Below, in pieces: positions 15,718 through 23,467 of a DNA stretch of 29,011 nt. This DNA comes from DATAEU01 sp046724395 (GTDB lineage Bacteria; Actinomycetota; UBA4738; HRBIN12): positions 1 through 29,011 of the forward strand of contig JBKOWM010000129.1 in NCBI GenBank assembly GCA_046724395.1, in the 5' to 3' direction. The notes under the pieces were generated by a model, which worked only from the letters and a program-made list of their open reading frames with translations, did no database searches and was not told the DNA's origin. The position numbers were made by a program, and so were the translations under genes. The number at the start of each line of letters is the position of its first letter. Within the stretch, counting starts at the first letter, position 1.

Positions 15718-18414
15718 GTGGGCTACCCCAAGCAATTCGAGTCGGACGTGGTGCTCCGCGACGGCTCGACCGTGCGGATCCGGCCGGCGCGCGCGGAGGA
15801 CCGCACACTCGTCGAGGACTACCTCATCGAGCTGTCGCCCGAGACGCGGCGGCTGCGGTTCTGGTCGCAAGCGATCGACGTAGGCGCGCTCGCTCAACGG
15901 GTCGTCGACGTCGACTATGACGATCGGCTCACGCTCCTCGTCATGCGCGGCGAGGAGATGATCGGTGGGGCGCAGTACGTCCGGCTCGATGGGCGGCGAG
16001 CCGAGATCAGCTTGTCCGTCACCGACGCCTGGCAAGGACGCGGCATCGGGTCGATCCTGCTGGGACACCTCGCGCAGGCCGCCGCGGCGAACGGCGTCGC
16101 TATCTTCGTTGCTGAGGTCCTCGCCGAGAATCACCGCATGATCAACGTGTTCCGCGCGAGCGGCTTCCCGGTCTCGATCCGCGCGCTCCCAGGCAGCATC
16201 GAGGTCGAGTTCCCGATCTCGCTGACGTCGGACGCGATCGCGCAATTCGAAGAGCGTGAGACCGAGGCATCCACGAACGCCTTGCGGACGTTCCTCATGC
16301 CCGCGTCGATCGCGGTGATCGGCGCCTCCCGCGATCGATCGAGCATCGGCGGTCAGCTCTTTCACAACCTGCTCACGACCGGTTTCGCCGGGCCCGTCTA
16401 TCCCGTCAACCCGAAGGCCGAGGTGGTCCACGCGGTTCCGGCGTATCCCACGATCGAGGACGTCCCGGGACCCGTCGATCTCGGCTTCATCGTCGTGCCC
16501 GCGCCGCTTGCGATCGAGACCGCGGAGGCGTGCGGACGCAAGGGCGTGCGAGGGCTCGTCGTGATCTCGTCGGGCTTCGCCGAGGTCGGCGCTGAGGGCA
16601 TCGAGCGGCAGCGCCGCCTCGTCGAAATCTGCCGAGCGAACGGGATGCGGCTGATCGGCCCGAACTGCATGGGAATCGTGAACACGGCCGACGACGTCAA
16701 CCTCAACGGGACGTTCGCCACGACCTATCCGCCGACAGGACGCGTCGGCTTCCTGTCGCAGAGCGGGGCGCTCGGCCTGGCGGTGATGCAGTACGCCAGC
16801 GACATCGGGCTCGGCCTGTCGTCGTTCGTCTCGGTCGGCAACAAGGCGGACGTTTCCGGAAACGATCTGCTCGCGTATTGGGACAGAGACGCCGGAACGG
16901 ACGTCATGCTCCTGTACCTGGAGTCGTTCGGGAACCCGCGCCGATTCGCCCGCTTGGCGCGCGCCATCGCCAAGCGCAAGCCGATCGTCGTGGTGAAGTC
17001 CGGAAGGAGTTCGGCCGGGCAGCGCGCCGCCGCGTCGCATACCGGCGCGCTGCTCGCGGCCTCCGACGTCACGGTCGACGCGCTGTTCCGCCAGTCCGGC
17101 GTGATCCGGACGAACACGCTTGGCGGGATGTTCGACGTTGCGACCCTACTCGCGAACCAGCCCGTTCCTCGGGGCGACCGCGTTGCGATCGTGACGAACG
17201 CCGGCGGCCTGGGGATCCTATGCGCCGACACATGCGAGGCCAACGGACTGAACGTGCAGGCGCTGTCGGAACACACGAGGGCCAAGCTCCGCGCGTTTCT
17301 GCCCGGAGACGCCTCCGTCGGCAACCCCGTCGACATGATCGCGTCTGCGACGGCCGAGGACTATTCCCGGGCGATCCGTACGGTCGCCGAGGACCCCGAC
17401 GTGGACGCGATGATCATCATCTACATCCCGCCCCAGATCCAGTTCGCCGCCGAGATTCGACGCGCGATCGCGGAGGCCGTCGGCGACATCGGCGGCCGGA
17501 TCCCGGTCGCGATGACGTACATGACGTCGCGGCACGAGCGCATCGACGCGCCCGCGGACGTCGGAGGCCGGATCCCGACGTTCGCCTTCCCCGAGGACGC
17601 GGCGATCGCGATGGCTCGGGCGTGCGCGTACGGGCGGTGGCGCAGCCGCCCGACCGGGGCGGTCCCCTCGTTCGACGGCGTGCGCTCCGACGAGGCGTAC
17701 TCGATCGTCTCGGGCGCGCTCGCCCGCGGAGCGGGGTGGCTCGTGCAGGACGAGGTCCGGCGGCTGCTCGACTGCTACGGCATTCCCCTCGCCCGCTCCG
17801 AGCGCGCAAGCACGCCGACACAGGCGGCCGATGCGGCCGAGCGTATGGGCTTCCCGGTCGTCCTCAAGGCGATCGGGCCGGAGATCTTGCACAAGACGGA
17901 GTTAGGCGCCGTTCGCCTCGACCTCGAATCGACCCAGGAAGTCGGTGCAGCGGCCGAGGAGATGTCCCGGCGCATCCCCACCGACGGGGTGGAGGTCTCC
18001 GGGTTCATGGTGCAGGAGATGGTTCGCGGTGGCGTCGAGATGCTGGTCGGCGTGGCGAACGACCGGTTGTTCGGTCCGGTGATCGCGATCAGTGCCGGCG
18101 GCACCGCGGTCGAGCTCGTCCGCGACGTCTCCGTCAGCGTCACACCGATCACCGATGCGGATGCGGACGAGATGATCCGTTCGCTCAAGACCTACCCGCT
18201 GCTCACGGGGTTCCGAGGCGCGCCTGCCGGCGACGTCGGCGCGCTGCGGGACATAGTTCTTCGCGTCGGAGCGCTCGTCGACGCGCACCCGTCCATCGCG
18301 GAGATGGATTGCAACCCGGTGATGGTGCTCCCCGAGGGCGCGCGCGTCGTGGACGCCCGTGTTCGGGTTGAGCCGGCGCCGCTCGAACGGCCGATCTCGG
18401 CCCGCACGCACTGA
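15718..18414 (+). CDS. GNAT domain fused to NDP-forming acyl-CoA synthetase (Pat-like)
   Basis: GTG 15718 gives 898 residues. Residues 10-165 form a GNAT acetyltransferase: LRDGSTVRIRPARAEDRTLV, acetyl-CoA loop VTDAWQGRGIGSILLGHLAQ, VAEVLAENHRMINVFRASGF. Residues 190-320 are a CoA-binding Rossmann domain (MPASIAVIGASRDRSSIGGQ). Then come the succinyl-CoA-ligase-like domains (GRVGFLSQSGALGLAVMQYA; RAAASHTGALLAASDV) and a C-terminal ATP-grasp domain (MGFPVVLKAIGPEILHKTEL, GVEMLVGVANDRLFGPVIAI). This GNAT-first order is the one known from Streptomyces PatA-type enzymes; enteric Pat has GNAT last. His441 corresponds to the phosphohistidine of ADP-forming acetyl-CoA synthetases and is retained, so ligase activity is possible. 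Likely roles are protein Lys acylation, for example of the synthetase at 11151, and/or acyl-CoA to acid interconversion with ADP/ATP. Confidence 0.9.
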   Translation: MGYPKQFESDVVLRDGSTVRIRPARAEDRTLVEDYLIELSPETRRLRFWSQAIDVGALAQRVVDVDYDDRLTLLVMRGEEMIGGAQYVRLDGRRAEISLSVTDAWQGRGIGSILLGHLAQAAAANGVAIFVAEVLAENHRMINVFRASGFPVSIRALPGSIEVEFPISLTSDAIAQFEERETEASTNALRTFLMPASIAVIGASRDRSSIGGQLFHNLLTTGFAGPVYPVNPKAEVVHAVPAYPTIEDVPGPVDLGFIVVPAPLAIETAEACGRKGVRGLVVISSGFAEVGAEGIERQRRLVEICRANGMRLIGPNCMGIVNTADDVNLNGTFATTYPPTGRVGFLSQSGALGLAVMQYASDIGLGLSSFVSVGNKADVSGNDLLAYWDRDAGTDVMLLYLESFGNPRRFARLARAIAKRKPIVVVKSGRSSAGQRAAASHTGALLAASDVTVDALFRQSGVIRTNTLGGMFDVATLLANQPVPRGDRVAIVTNAGGLGILCADTCEANGLNVQALSEHTRAKLRAFLPGDASVGNPVDMIASATAEDYSRAIRTVAEDPDVDAMIIIYIPPQIQFAAEIRRAIAEAVGDIGGRIPVAMTYMTSRHERIDAPADVGGRIPTFAFPEDAAIAMARACAYGRWRSRPTGAVPSFDGVRSDEAYSIVSGALARGAGWLVQDEVRRLLDCYGIPLARSERASTPTQAADAAERMGFPVVLKAIGPEILHKTELGAVRLDLESTQEVGAAAEEMSRRIPTDGVEVSGFMVQEMVRGGVEMLVGVANDRLFGPVIAISAGGTAVELVRDVSVSVTPITDADADEMIRSLKTYPLLTGFRGAPAGDVGALRDIVLRVGALVDAHPSIAEMDCNPVMVLPEGARVVDARVRVEPAPLERPISARTH

Positions 18415-18439
18415 CGCTCTCGGCGGCGGAGCCCGCGCT

Positions 18440-19282
18440 CTAGGCGCGTCCGCCCGGACGGGCGACCAGCACCGAACACGATGCGTGCATCGCGACGTGT
18501 TCGCTGACGCTCCCGAGGAAGACGCGCGCAACGCTGCTCAAACCGCGATGCCCGACGACGAGCAGATCGACGCCGTCGCGTCGCGCCGTCTCGACGAGGG
18601 CGCGCTCCGGCCGGCCCATCGCCATCGTACGAACCGGCTCGGTGACCGCCCGCACCGCCCGGACGGCGTCCTCGATCTCGGGAGGGGACGCCTCGCTCGC
18701 GTCGAGCGTCCACTGGGCGTTGTCACCGCGGAAGACCGGGATCACGTGCTGCAGCCGTAGTTCCGCGCCCGCGGCGGCGGCGATCGTCGCGGCCACCGTC
18801 GCGGTGTCAGCGGAGCTCTCCGAGCCGTCGATGCCACAGGCGACCCGCGCCGGGAAGGCATTCGTCGCCTCGCGTCCCAGGAGCACCGACATCGGTGCCT
18901 GCCGGAGGACGTGCTGCGCCACCCGCCCGAGACGGATCGCTCCGCCGAGCAGGCCCGCGTCCGGACCGACGGCGAGCAGCCCGGCGTCATGCTCCGCGGC
19001 CTCGTCGATCAGGGCGCGCTCCGGCTCGCCGCCGACGACCCGGATCTGTACATCCGCGGCGGCCGCGCGGGCGGCCTCCTCCGCGGAGGCGAGCGCCGCG
19101 TCGGCCTCGAGCTCGACGTCCTCGGCGTGCGCCCGGTTCGTGTCGACGACGAAGACGACGTCCAGCGGCGCGTCGAGCAGCGCCGCGATTCGAGCGGCCC
19201 GCCGGACCGCCTCGGTCGCTCGCTGCGACCCGTCGGTTCCGGCGAGGATCCGATGGAAAAGGGGCGTCCCCGCCGCGGTCAC
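18440..19282 (-). CDS. Tandem-domain universal stress protein (UspA family)
   Basis: A 280-residue protein of two Usp domains. Domain 1 (about 9-137) starts FHRILAGTDGSQRATEAVRR and ends LLAVGPDAGLLGGAIRLGRV. Domain 2 (about 146-278) starts ARVACGIDGSESSADTATVA and ends LLVVGHRGLSSVARVFLGSV followed by SEHVAMHASCSVLVARP. Domain 2 has the complete G-x2-G-x9-G-S ATP-binding signature. In domain 1 the final Ser is replaced by Arg, so only domain 2 is expected to bind ATP in the usual way. GTG 19282 follows the TAG of the CBS-BON gene with no gap, so the two genes are translationally coupled. Tandem Usps of this type are typical members of DosR dormancy regulons in actinobacteria, which fits the nearby DevS/DevR-like genes. 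Confidence 0.9.
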   Translation of the reverse strand: MTAAGTPLFHRILAGTDGSQRATEAVRRAARIAALLDAPLDVVFVVDTNRAHAEDVELEADAALASAEEAARAAAADVQIRVVGGEPERALIDEAAEHDAGLLAVGPDAGLLGGAIRLGRVAQHVLRQAPMSVLLGREATNAFPARVACGIDGSESSADTATVAATIAAAAGAELRLQHVIPVFRGDNAQWTLDASEASPPEIEDAVRAVRAVTEPVRTMAMGRPERALVETARRDGVDLLVVGHRGLSSVARVFLGSVSEHVAMHASCSVLVARPGGRA

Positions 19283-19984
19283 CTACCGCCCCGGGGTGAG
19301 CGCCGTCCACGGGAGCGGCACGTCACCCGCGGGCGCCGTGTCGTCCACGGCGAACGACAGGCGATCATCGACGGCGACGACGCCCTCGACGGCGTTCACC
19401 AAACCCACGAGCACCGGAATCAGACTCCGCCGCTCGAGCTGGCCTTCGACCATCGCGACGCCGTCTCTCACCACGACCCGGATCGTAGTCGGATCGATCC
19501 ACAACGTCCGCCGGACGACGTTCTCGCGAATGTCGGTTGCGATGTCCGCGTCGTCGCGCAAGAAGATCTTCAGCAGATCGGAGCGCGAGACGATGCCCAC
19601 GATCCGGTCGTCCGGACCGACAACGGGGAGGCGCTTCACGGCGTGGTTCGTCATGAGCCGCGCCGCCTCACCGAGCCGCGCGTCGGACGCCACCGTGACG
19701 GCGGGGCTCGTCATGAGTTCGGCGGCGGTCTTGGCGGCGTGCTTCTCGCGCTCCACCCGGTGACGACGCCCCTCGAACAGGTGCGGGTCGCCCTCGAGGT
19801 CGGGATCCTCCTTGAGGATGAGGTCGGCCTCGGAGACCACTCCGAGCGGACGTCCGGCGTCGTCGACGACGGGGAGCGCGCTCACACGATGCTCCTGCAT
19901 GTGCCGAACGATCTCCTTGAACGGCGTCGGTTTCGGGACGACGACGACCGTGCTGGTCATGACCTCCTCGATGGTCGTGCGCAT
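19283..19984 (-). CDS. CBS-pair protein with C-terminal BON domain
   Basis: A 233-residue soluble protein. CBS1 is at about 1-60 (VMTSTVVVVPKPTPFKEIVR, VSALPVVDDAGRPLGVVSEA, D). CBS2 is at about 88-146 (ELMTSPAVTVASDARLGEAA, VKRLPVVGPDDRIVGIVSRS, D). A BON domain follows at about 147-215 (ATDIRENVVRRTLWIDPTTI, VRDGVAMVEGQLERRSLIP, VVAVDDRLSF). CBS pairs bind adenine nucleotides, and BON domains usually bind phospholipid or act as interaction modules. A sensor of energy charge is inferred. AGAGGAG (19991-19997) sits 6 bases before the ATG. It is the first gene of a two-gene unit with the Usp, and its 5' side faces the DevS-like kinase gene across a 238-base region. Confidence 0.9.
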   Translation of the reverse strand: MRTTIEEVMTSTVVVVPKPTPFKEIVRHMQEHRVSALPVVDDAGRPLGVVSEADLILKEDPDLEGDPHLFEGRRHRVEREKHAAKTAAELMTSPAVTVASDARLGEAARLMTNHAVKRLPVVGPDDRIVGIVSRSDLLKIFLRDDADIATDIRENVVRRTLWIDPTTIRVVVRDGVAMVEGQLERRSLIPVLVGLVNAVEGVVAVDDRLSFAVDDTAPAGDVPLPWTALTPGR

Positions 19985-20222
19985 CGCGGTCTCCTCTCAT
20001 CCGCCGTGACCCGTCCCGGTCGGGCAGGCATCGACGCCACCGTACGACGCGGCACGCGCGCCCTGTAGGGCCGGTCGGCCCAGGGGCACGGCTCTCGAAG
20101 GCCTGCGGCGGACGGGCCGAACGGAACCGGCTCCGCCCCGCCGGTCGAGGTTCACCGCGTCTCGCGACGCGAGCCGGCCGCCGACGGGGTTGTCGTCTCG
20201 ACGGTAGGCTCGACGACGCGCG
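19985..20222. other. Divergent regulatory region between CBS-BON and DevS-like genes
   Basis: This is the longest gene-free stretch of the window, 238 bases. It contains the CBS-BON ribosome site (19991-19997), an inverted repeat GGGCCG-GT-CGGCCC at 20068-20081 and a half-matching GGGCCGAACGGAAC at 20114-20127. No small ORF with convincing features and no RNA gene is seen. Confidence 0.6.
20068..20081. promoter_or_regulatory. Candidate DevR-like operator (inverted repeat)
   Basis: GGGCCGGTCGGCCC is a perfect 6-base inverted repeat with a 2-base centre. It has the 14-base GGG-x-C-x4-G-x-CCC layout of the DosR box core GGGACTWWAGTCCC. It lies about 84 bases before the CBS-BON start. A near-identical element occurs at 28415-28428. 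Binding is inferred from layout only. Confidence 0.35.
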
Positions 20223-21824
20223 ATGGATCGACGCGACGAGCTCATCGAAGCGGCGCTGATTCTGCACTCGGACCTGTCCCTGCCGGCGGTCCTTCAACGG
20301 ATCATCGAGGTGGCCACCGAGCTGACCGGCGCCCGATATGGCGCGCTCGGCGTGATCGAGGACGACCGCCTCGTCGAATTCGTGACCACCGGGATGACGC
20401 CGGAACAGCGCGCGGCGATCGGCGACCCGCCGACGGGCCACGGGATCCTCGGCGTTCTCATCCACGAGAAGGGAACGCTTCGGCTTGCGGACATCGAAAG
20501 CGACCCTCGCGCCCACGGCTTCCCTCCGCACCACCCGCCGATGCACACGTTCCTCGGGACGGCCATCCTCGTCCGCGGGAGCGTGTTCGGCGACATCTAC
20601 CTGACGGAGAAGCGCGGCGGCGGCCAGTTCACCGGCGAGGACGAACGGATCGTCGAGGCGCTGGCGGCGCAGGCAGGCGTCGCGATCGAGAACGCCCGGC
20701 TGTACGAGGACGCCGCGCAGCGCGAACGGTGGCTCGAGGCATCGCGCGAGATCGCGAACGCAATCCTTTCCCGCAAGGAGCTCGCCACCGTCCTCGAGCT
20801 GATCGCCGATCATGCACGCGGCCTCGTCGGCGCCGATCTGGCATCCGTGCACATTCCGGTCCCGGGCACCGAAGAGCTGGTCGTCGAGGCGGCGACGGGA
20901 GCCCACGCCGACGATCTCCGCTCGGTCCGGTTTCCGATCGAGGGCTCGATCTCGGGTGAGGTCGTACGCCTCGGTCGGGCGATCCTCATCGAGAACGCAG
21001 CCGAGGACTCGCGCGCGTTCCAGCCGGTCGTGCAGCTTGGTCACCTGGGGCCGGCCATCTTCGTGCCGCTGTCTTCGCAGGGAAAGGCGTTCGGCACGCT
21101 GGCCGCCGCGAACCTCGTCGGCGGCCGGCGCTTCTCGCACGACTCGGTCCGCGTGCTCGAGACGTTCGCGGCGCAGGCCGCGCTGGCGCTCGAGTCCGCG
21201 CGCGCGCAAACCGAGTTGCAGCGGCTCGCCATCCTGGACGATCGCGAGCGGATCGCCAAGGAGTTGCACGATGGCGTCATCCAGGCGCTGTTCGCCGTCG
21301 GCATGGGGCTGCAGGGCACGGCCATCATGAGCGGCGACGAGGAACTGGCGAACCGGATCGAGGGCGCGGTCGGGGAGATCGATCGAGTGATCCGAGACCT
21401 CCGCAACTACATCTTCGGACTGCGTCCCGGCATCCTCGCCGATCGTCAGCTCCACCAAGCGCTCCACCAGCTCGGCGACGAGTTCCAACAGAAGAGCGGC
21501 GTGGTCACGATCGTCGAGGTCGATCCCTCAGCCGCCGCAGAGCTCTCGGCGACGGCTGGTGATGTCGTGCAACTCGTACGCGAGTCGCTGTCGAACGTCG
21601 GCCGCCACGCCGAGGCGTCGACCGTCCGCGTCTCGCTCTATCGGCGGGGCGACAATGTCGTCATCGAGGTCGACGACGACGGCGTGGGGTTCGACACCGG
21701 CGCGGCGCGGCGCGGGGAGGGCCTGACGAACCTCGAGAAGCGGGCCGCCACCCTCGGGGGATCCGCGGTCATCGAGAGCACGCCCGACGACGGCACGACG
21801 GTTCGGCTGATCCTCCCCGTCTAG
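20223..21824 (+). CDS. DevS/DosT-like GAF-GAF sensor histidine kinase with likely heme
   Basis: A 533-residue soluble kinase. GAF-A (about 19-160) carries HGFPPHHPPMHTFLG, matching the GFPPYHPPMRTFLG segment of Mycobacterium DevS/DosS, whose His is the proximal heme ligand. Here that residue is His104. Twenty-two residues on, at the same spacing as the distal Tyr of DevS, is Tyr126 (FGDIYLTEK). GAF-B spans about 185-325. HisKA_3 has DDRERIAKELHDGVIQALFA with His349. The ATPase has VRESLSNVGRHAEASTVRVS and VVIEVDDDGVGFD with GEGLTNLEKRA. By homology it senses O2, NO or CO, or redox state, and phosphorylates a NarL-type regulator, most likely the DevR-like protein at 24528-25196. It ends convergent with the copper oxidase gene. 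Confidence 0.92.
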   Translation: MDRRDELIEAALILHSDLSLPAVLQRIIEVATELTGARYGALGVIEDDRLVEFVTTGMTPEQRAAIGDPPTGHGILGVLIHEKGTLRLADIESDPRAHGFPPHHPPMHTFLGTAILVRGSVFGDIYLTEKRGGGQFTGEDERIVEALAAQAGVAIENARLYEDAAQRERWLEASREIANAILSRKELATVLELIADHARGLVGADLASVHIPVPGTEELVVEAATGAHADDLRSVRFPIEGSISGEVVRLGRAILIENAAEDSRAFQPVVQLGHLGPAIFVPLSSQGKAFGTLAAANLVGGRRFSHDSVRVLETFAAQAALALESARAQTELQRLAILDDRERIAKELHDGVIQALFAVGMGLQGTAIMSGDEELANRIEGAVGEIDRVIRDLRNYIFGLRPGILADRQLHQALHQLGDEFQQKSGVVTIVEVDPSAAAELSATAGDVVQLVRESLSNVGRHAEASTVRVSLYRRGDNVVIEVDDDGVGFDTGAARRGEGLTNLEKRAATLGGSAVIESTPDDGTTVRLILPV

Positions 21825-21838
21825 AGGCTGTTGGTTTT

Positions 21839-21986
21839 GCGCTCCCGCTCGCGCGTTCGCGCTCGCTGCTTGAGCGCCTTGTTTTGCGCTCCCGCTCGCG
21901 CGTTCGCGCTCGCTGCTTGAGCGCCTTGTTTTGCGCTACCGCTCGCGCGTTCGCGCTCGCTGCTTGAGCGCCTTGTTCTTGCGCTA
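21839..21986. repeat. Three tandem hairpin repeats plus a partial fourth (47-bp period), GCGCT-type stem
   Basis: Copies start at 21839, 21886 and 21933, each 39 bases and separated by CTTGTTTT; a fourth start, GCGCTA, is at 21981-21986. Each copy has the core CCGCTCGCGCGTTCGCGCTC, then GCTGCTTG. It is closed by GCGCTC/GAGCGC in copies 1 and 2, and by GCGCT/AGCGC in copy 3. The array fills the convergent gap between the DevS-like kinase and the copper oxidase, and the partial fourth copy overlaps the oxidase stop codon. Stem plus T-rich spacer could act as a transcription terminator. The core is shared with 2174-2284. Confidence 0.92.
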
Positions 21987-23414
21987 CTGGACCACCAACG
22001 CGGTCACCATGCCGTACATGCCCTGTGGCCCCTCGACGTGCGGAAGGATGTGGCAGTGGAGGGCCCAGACGCCTGGGTACACGGCATGGACGAGGACGTC
22101 GAACCGCTGTCCCGGCGCGACGACCAGCGTGTCGGCCATGTAGGGCTCCCGAAGTGGGAACCCGTCCTGCGCCACGACCTCGAAGTGGTAGCCGTGGAGG
22201 TGCATCGGATGCAACATCGATCCGTCGTTCGCCATGTGGATGAGGACCCAGTCGCCCCTCTTGGCCACGATCGGGGTCGTCGCCGGGAACTCCTTGCCGT
22301 TCAGCACGTACCCCAGCGGACCGTCACCCAGGAACAGCGTGGACTCGACGGCCACCTTCGGCGGCGCCTCGTAGCCCGTGATCTGTCCCGTCGCCGCGTC
22401 TGTTCTGATCGCCGGATAGCTCCACCTGCTCCTCGGCTCGACGATCAATGCCCCGTACAGCCCACCGCCAACCTGCTCCGTCGAGTTGAAGTGCGAGTGG
22501 TAGACGTACATCCCGGGTGGATCCACGACGGTGAAGTCGTAGACGTAGTACCCGCCGGGCATGATCGGTTCCTGTGTGATGTACGGAACACCGTCGGCCT
22601 CGTTCGGGACCGTCATGCCGTGAAAATGGACCACGGTCGGCTGCGTCATCTGGTTGTTGACGACGATGCGGACCTTGTCTCCCTGGTGCACCTCGATCTG
22701 TGGCCCGGGGACCTGACCGTTGAACGCCATCGCGTCCACGAACGTGCCGGGCTTCGTCTCCCACTTCACTTCGGTCGCGGTGAGCTCGAACACCTTGCGA
22801 CCGTTTTGCATCGTCGGCCGGAGCGGTCGGTTCGCGCTCCCCTGCGTCTCGGCGGGGAAGGCCTCCACGCCCTCCTTGTGACCCTGGGCCATCTCGACGG
22901 CGGACATGCTCGTCTGTCCCATTCCCTGGCCCATCCCCTGGCCCATTCCCTGGCCCGTCGCGGACTCGCCGCTCATTCCATCGGCCATTTGCCCCGTGGT
23001 CGCACCCGAGCCCGCGACCATCAGCTGGCCGACCATGCCGAGGTCCTCGTGACCGGCGACGGTGCAATACGTCTTGTACGTCCCGGGAGAAAGCGCGGGA
23101 ACGGACAGGGTCGCCCCCGACCCCGGCTGAACCTGCTCCGTCTGGTACACCTTGTCGTCCGTCTGAACGGCAAAGGTGTGCGCAGCGGAGCCCTCGTTCG
23201 TCACGTCGAATGTGAGCCGTGCGTCCGCCGGCGCGTGGATCATGTCGGGGGCAATCGAGAACTCGGACAGCGTCACGTCGAACGTGGACGCCGTAGCGGC
23301 CGCGCGATCGCCTGCTCCGCTTCGAGTCACGTCGGACTGGCTGCTGCACGACGCCGCGAGCAACGCCACCATGACCGCACCAGCGGCCGAGGATCGACGA
23401 AACCACGTCCCCAC
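21984..23414 (-). CDS. Lipoprotein multicopper oxidase with fused N-terminal cupredoxin
   Basis: GTG 23414, preceded by GGAGGAGG, gives 476 residues. A lipoprotein signal peptide ends LLAASC (Cys23). A plastocyanin-like domain spans about 44-134, with type 1 copper ligands His79 (SAAHTF), Cys117, His122 and Met127 (TYCTVAGHEDLGM). A Met/Gln/Gly-rich linker follows at about 138-180 (GQGMGQGMGQGMGQ). The two-domain oxidase part, about 205-476, has VVHFHGM (His263, His265), YVYHSHFN (His306, His308), HPMHLHGYHF (His402, 405, 407) and ALHCHILPHVEGPQGM (His453, Cys454, His455, His459). A full type 1/2/3 copper set is thus present, plus the extra cupredoxin copper. It is predicted to oxidise copper, metals or organic donors with O2 outside the membrane. 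It follows the receiver-like gene in a two-gene unit. Confidence 0.92.
   Translation of the reverse strand: MGTWFRRSSAAGAVMVALLAASCSSQSDVTRSGAGDRAAATASTFDVTLSEFSIAPDMIHAPADARLTFDVTNEGSAAHTFAVQTDDKVYQTEQVQPGSGATLSVPALSPGTYKTYCTVAGHEDLGMVGQLMVAGSGATTGQMADGMSGESATGQGMGQGMGQGMGQTSMSAVEMAQGHKEGVEAFPAETQGSANRPLRPTMQNGRKVFELTATEVKWETKPGTFVDAMAFNGQVPGPQIEVHQGDKVRIVVNNQMTQPTVVHFHGMTVPNEADGVPYITQEPIMPGGYYVYDFTVVDPPGMYVYHSHFNSTEQVGGGLYGALIVEPRSRWSYPAIRTDAATGQITGYEAPPKVAVESTLFLGDGPLGYVLNGKEFPATTPIVAKRGDWVLIHMANDGSMLHPMHLHGYHFEVVAQDGFPLREPYMADTLVVAPGQRFDVLVHAVYPGVWALHCHILPHVEGPQGMYGMVTALVVQ
22918..22953. repeat. Three 12-bp tandem repeats encoding the Met-rich linker
   Basis: CCCATTCCCTGG occurs at 22918-22929 and 22942-22953, with CCCATCCCCTGG between them. 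On the coding strand they give G-M-G-Q three times inside the copper oxidase linker. Slippage could vary the number of Met residues. Confidence 0.8.
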
Positions 23415-23421
23415 TTGGATG

Positions 23422-23429
23422 CCTCCTCC
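23422..23429 (-). promoter_or_regulatory. Ribosome binding site deciding the start of the copper oxidase
   Basis: On the minus strand GGAGGAGG lies 7 bases before GTG 23414. The open frame extends about 345 bases further upstream through the receiver-like gene, but only the GTG gives a lipoprotein signal peptide with a correctly placed ribosome site. Confidence 0.8.
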
Positions 23430-23467
23430 GGAGATGAACGAACGACGAACGGGATCCGGGACTCTGT

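Noticed and set aside
15184..17040. 618-residue open frame on the minus strand
   Set aside because: It overlaps the PAS kinase and Pat-like genes in other frames and contains no recognisable domain.
19668..21488. 606-residue open frame on the minus strand
   Set aside because: It is antisense to the DevS-like kinase, which has full domain support; the frame has no motif of its own.
21839..21986. Possible CRISPR array (regular 39-base repeats)
   Set aside because: The 8-base spacers are identical, repeats are few and the same core occurs singly elsewhere; no cas gene is seen.
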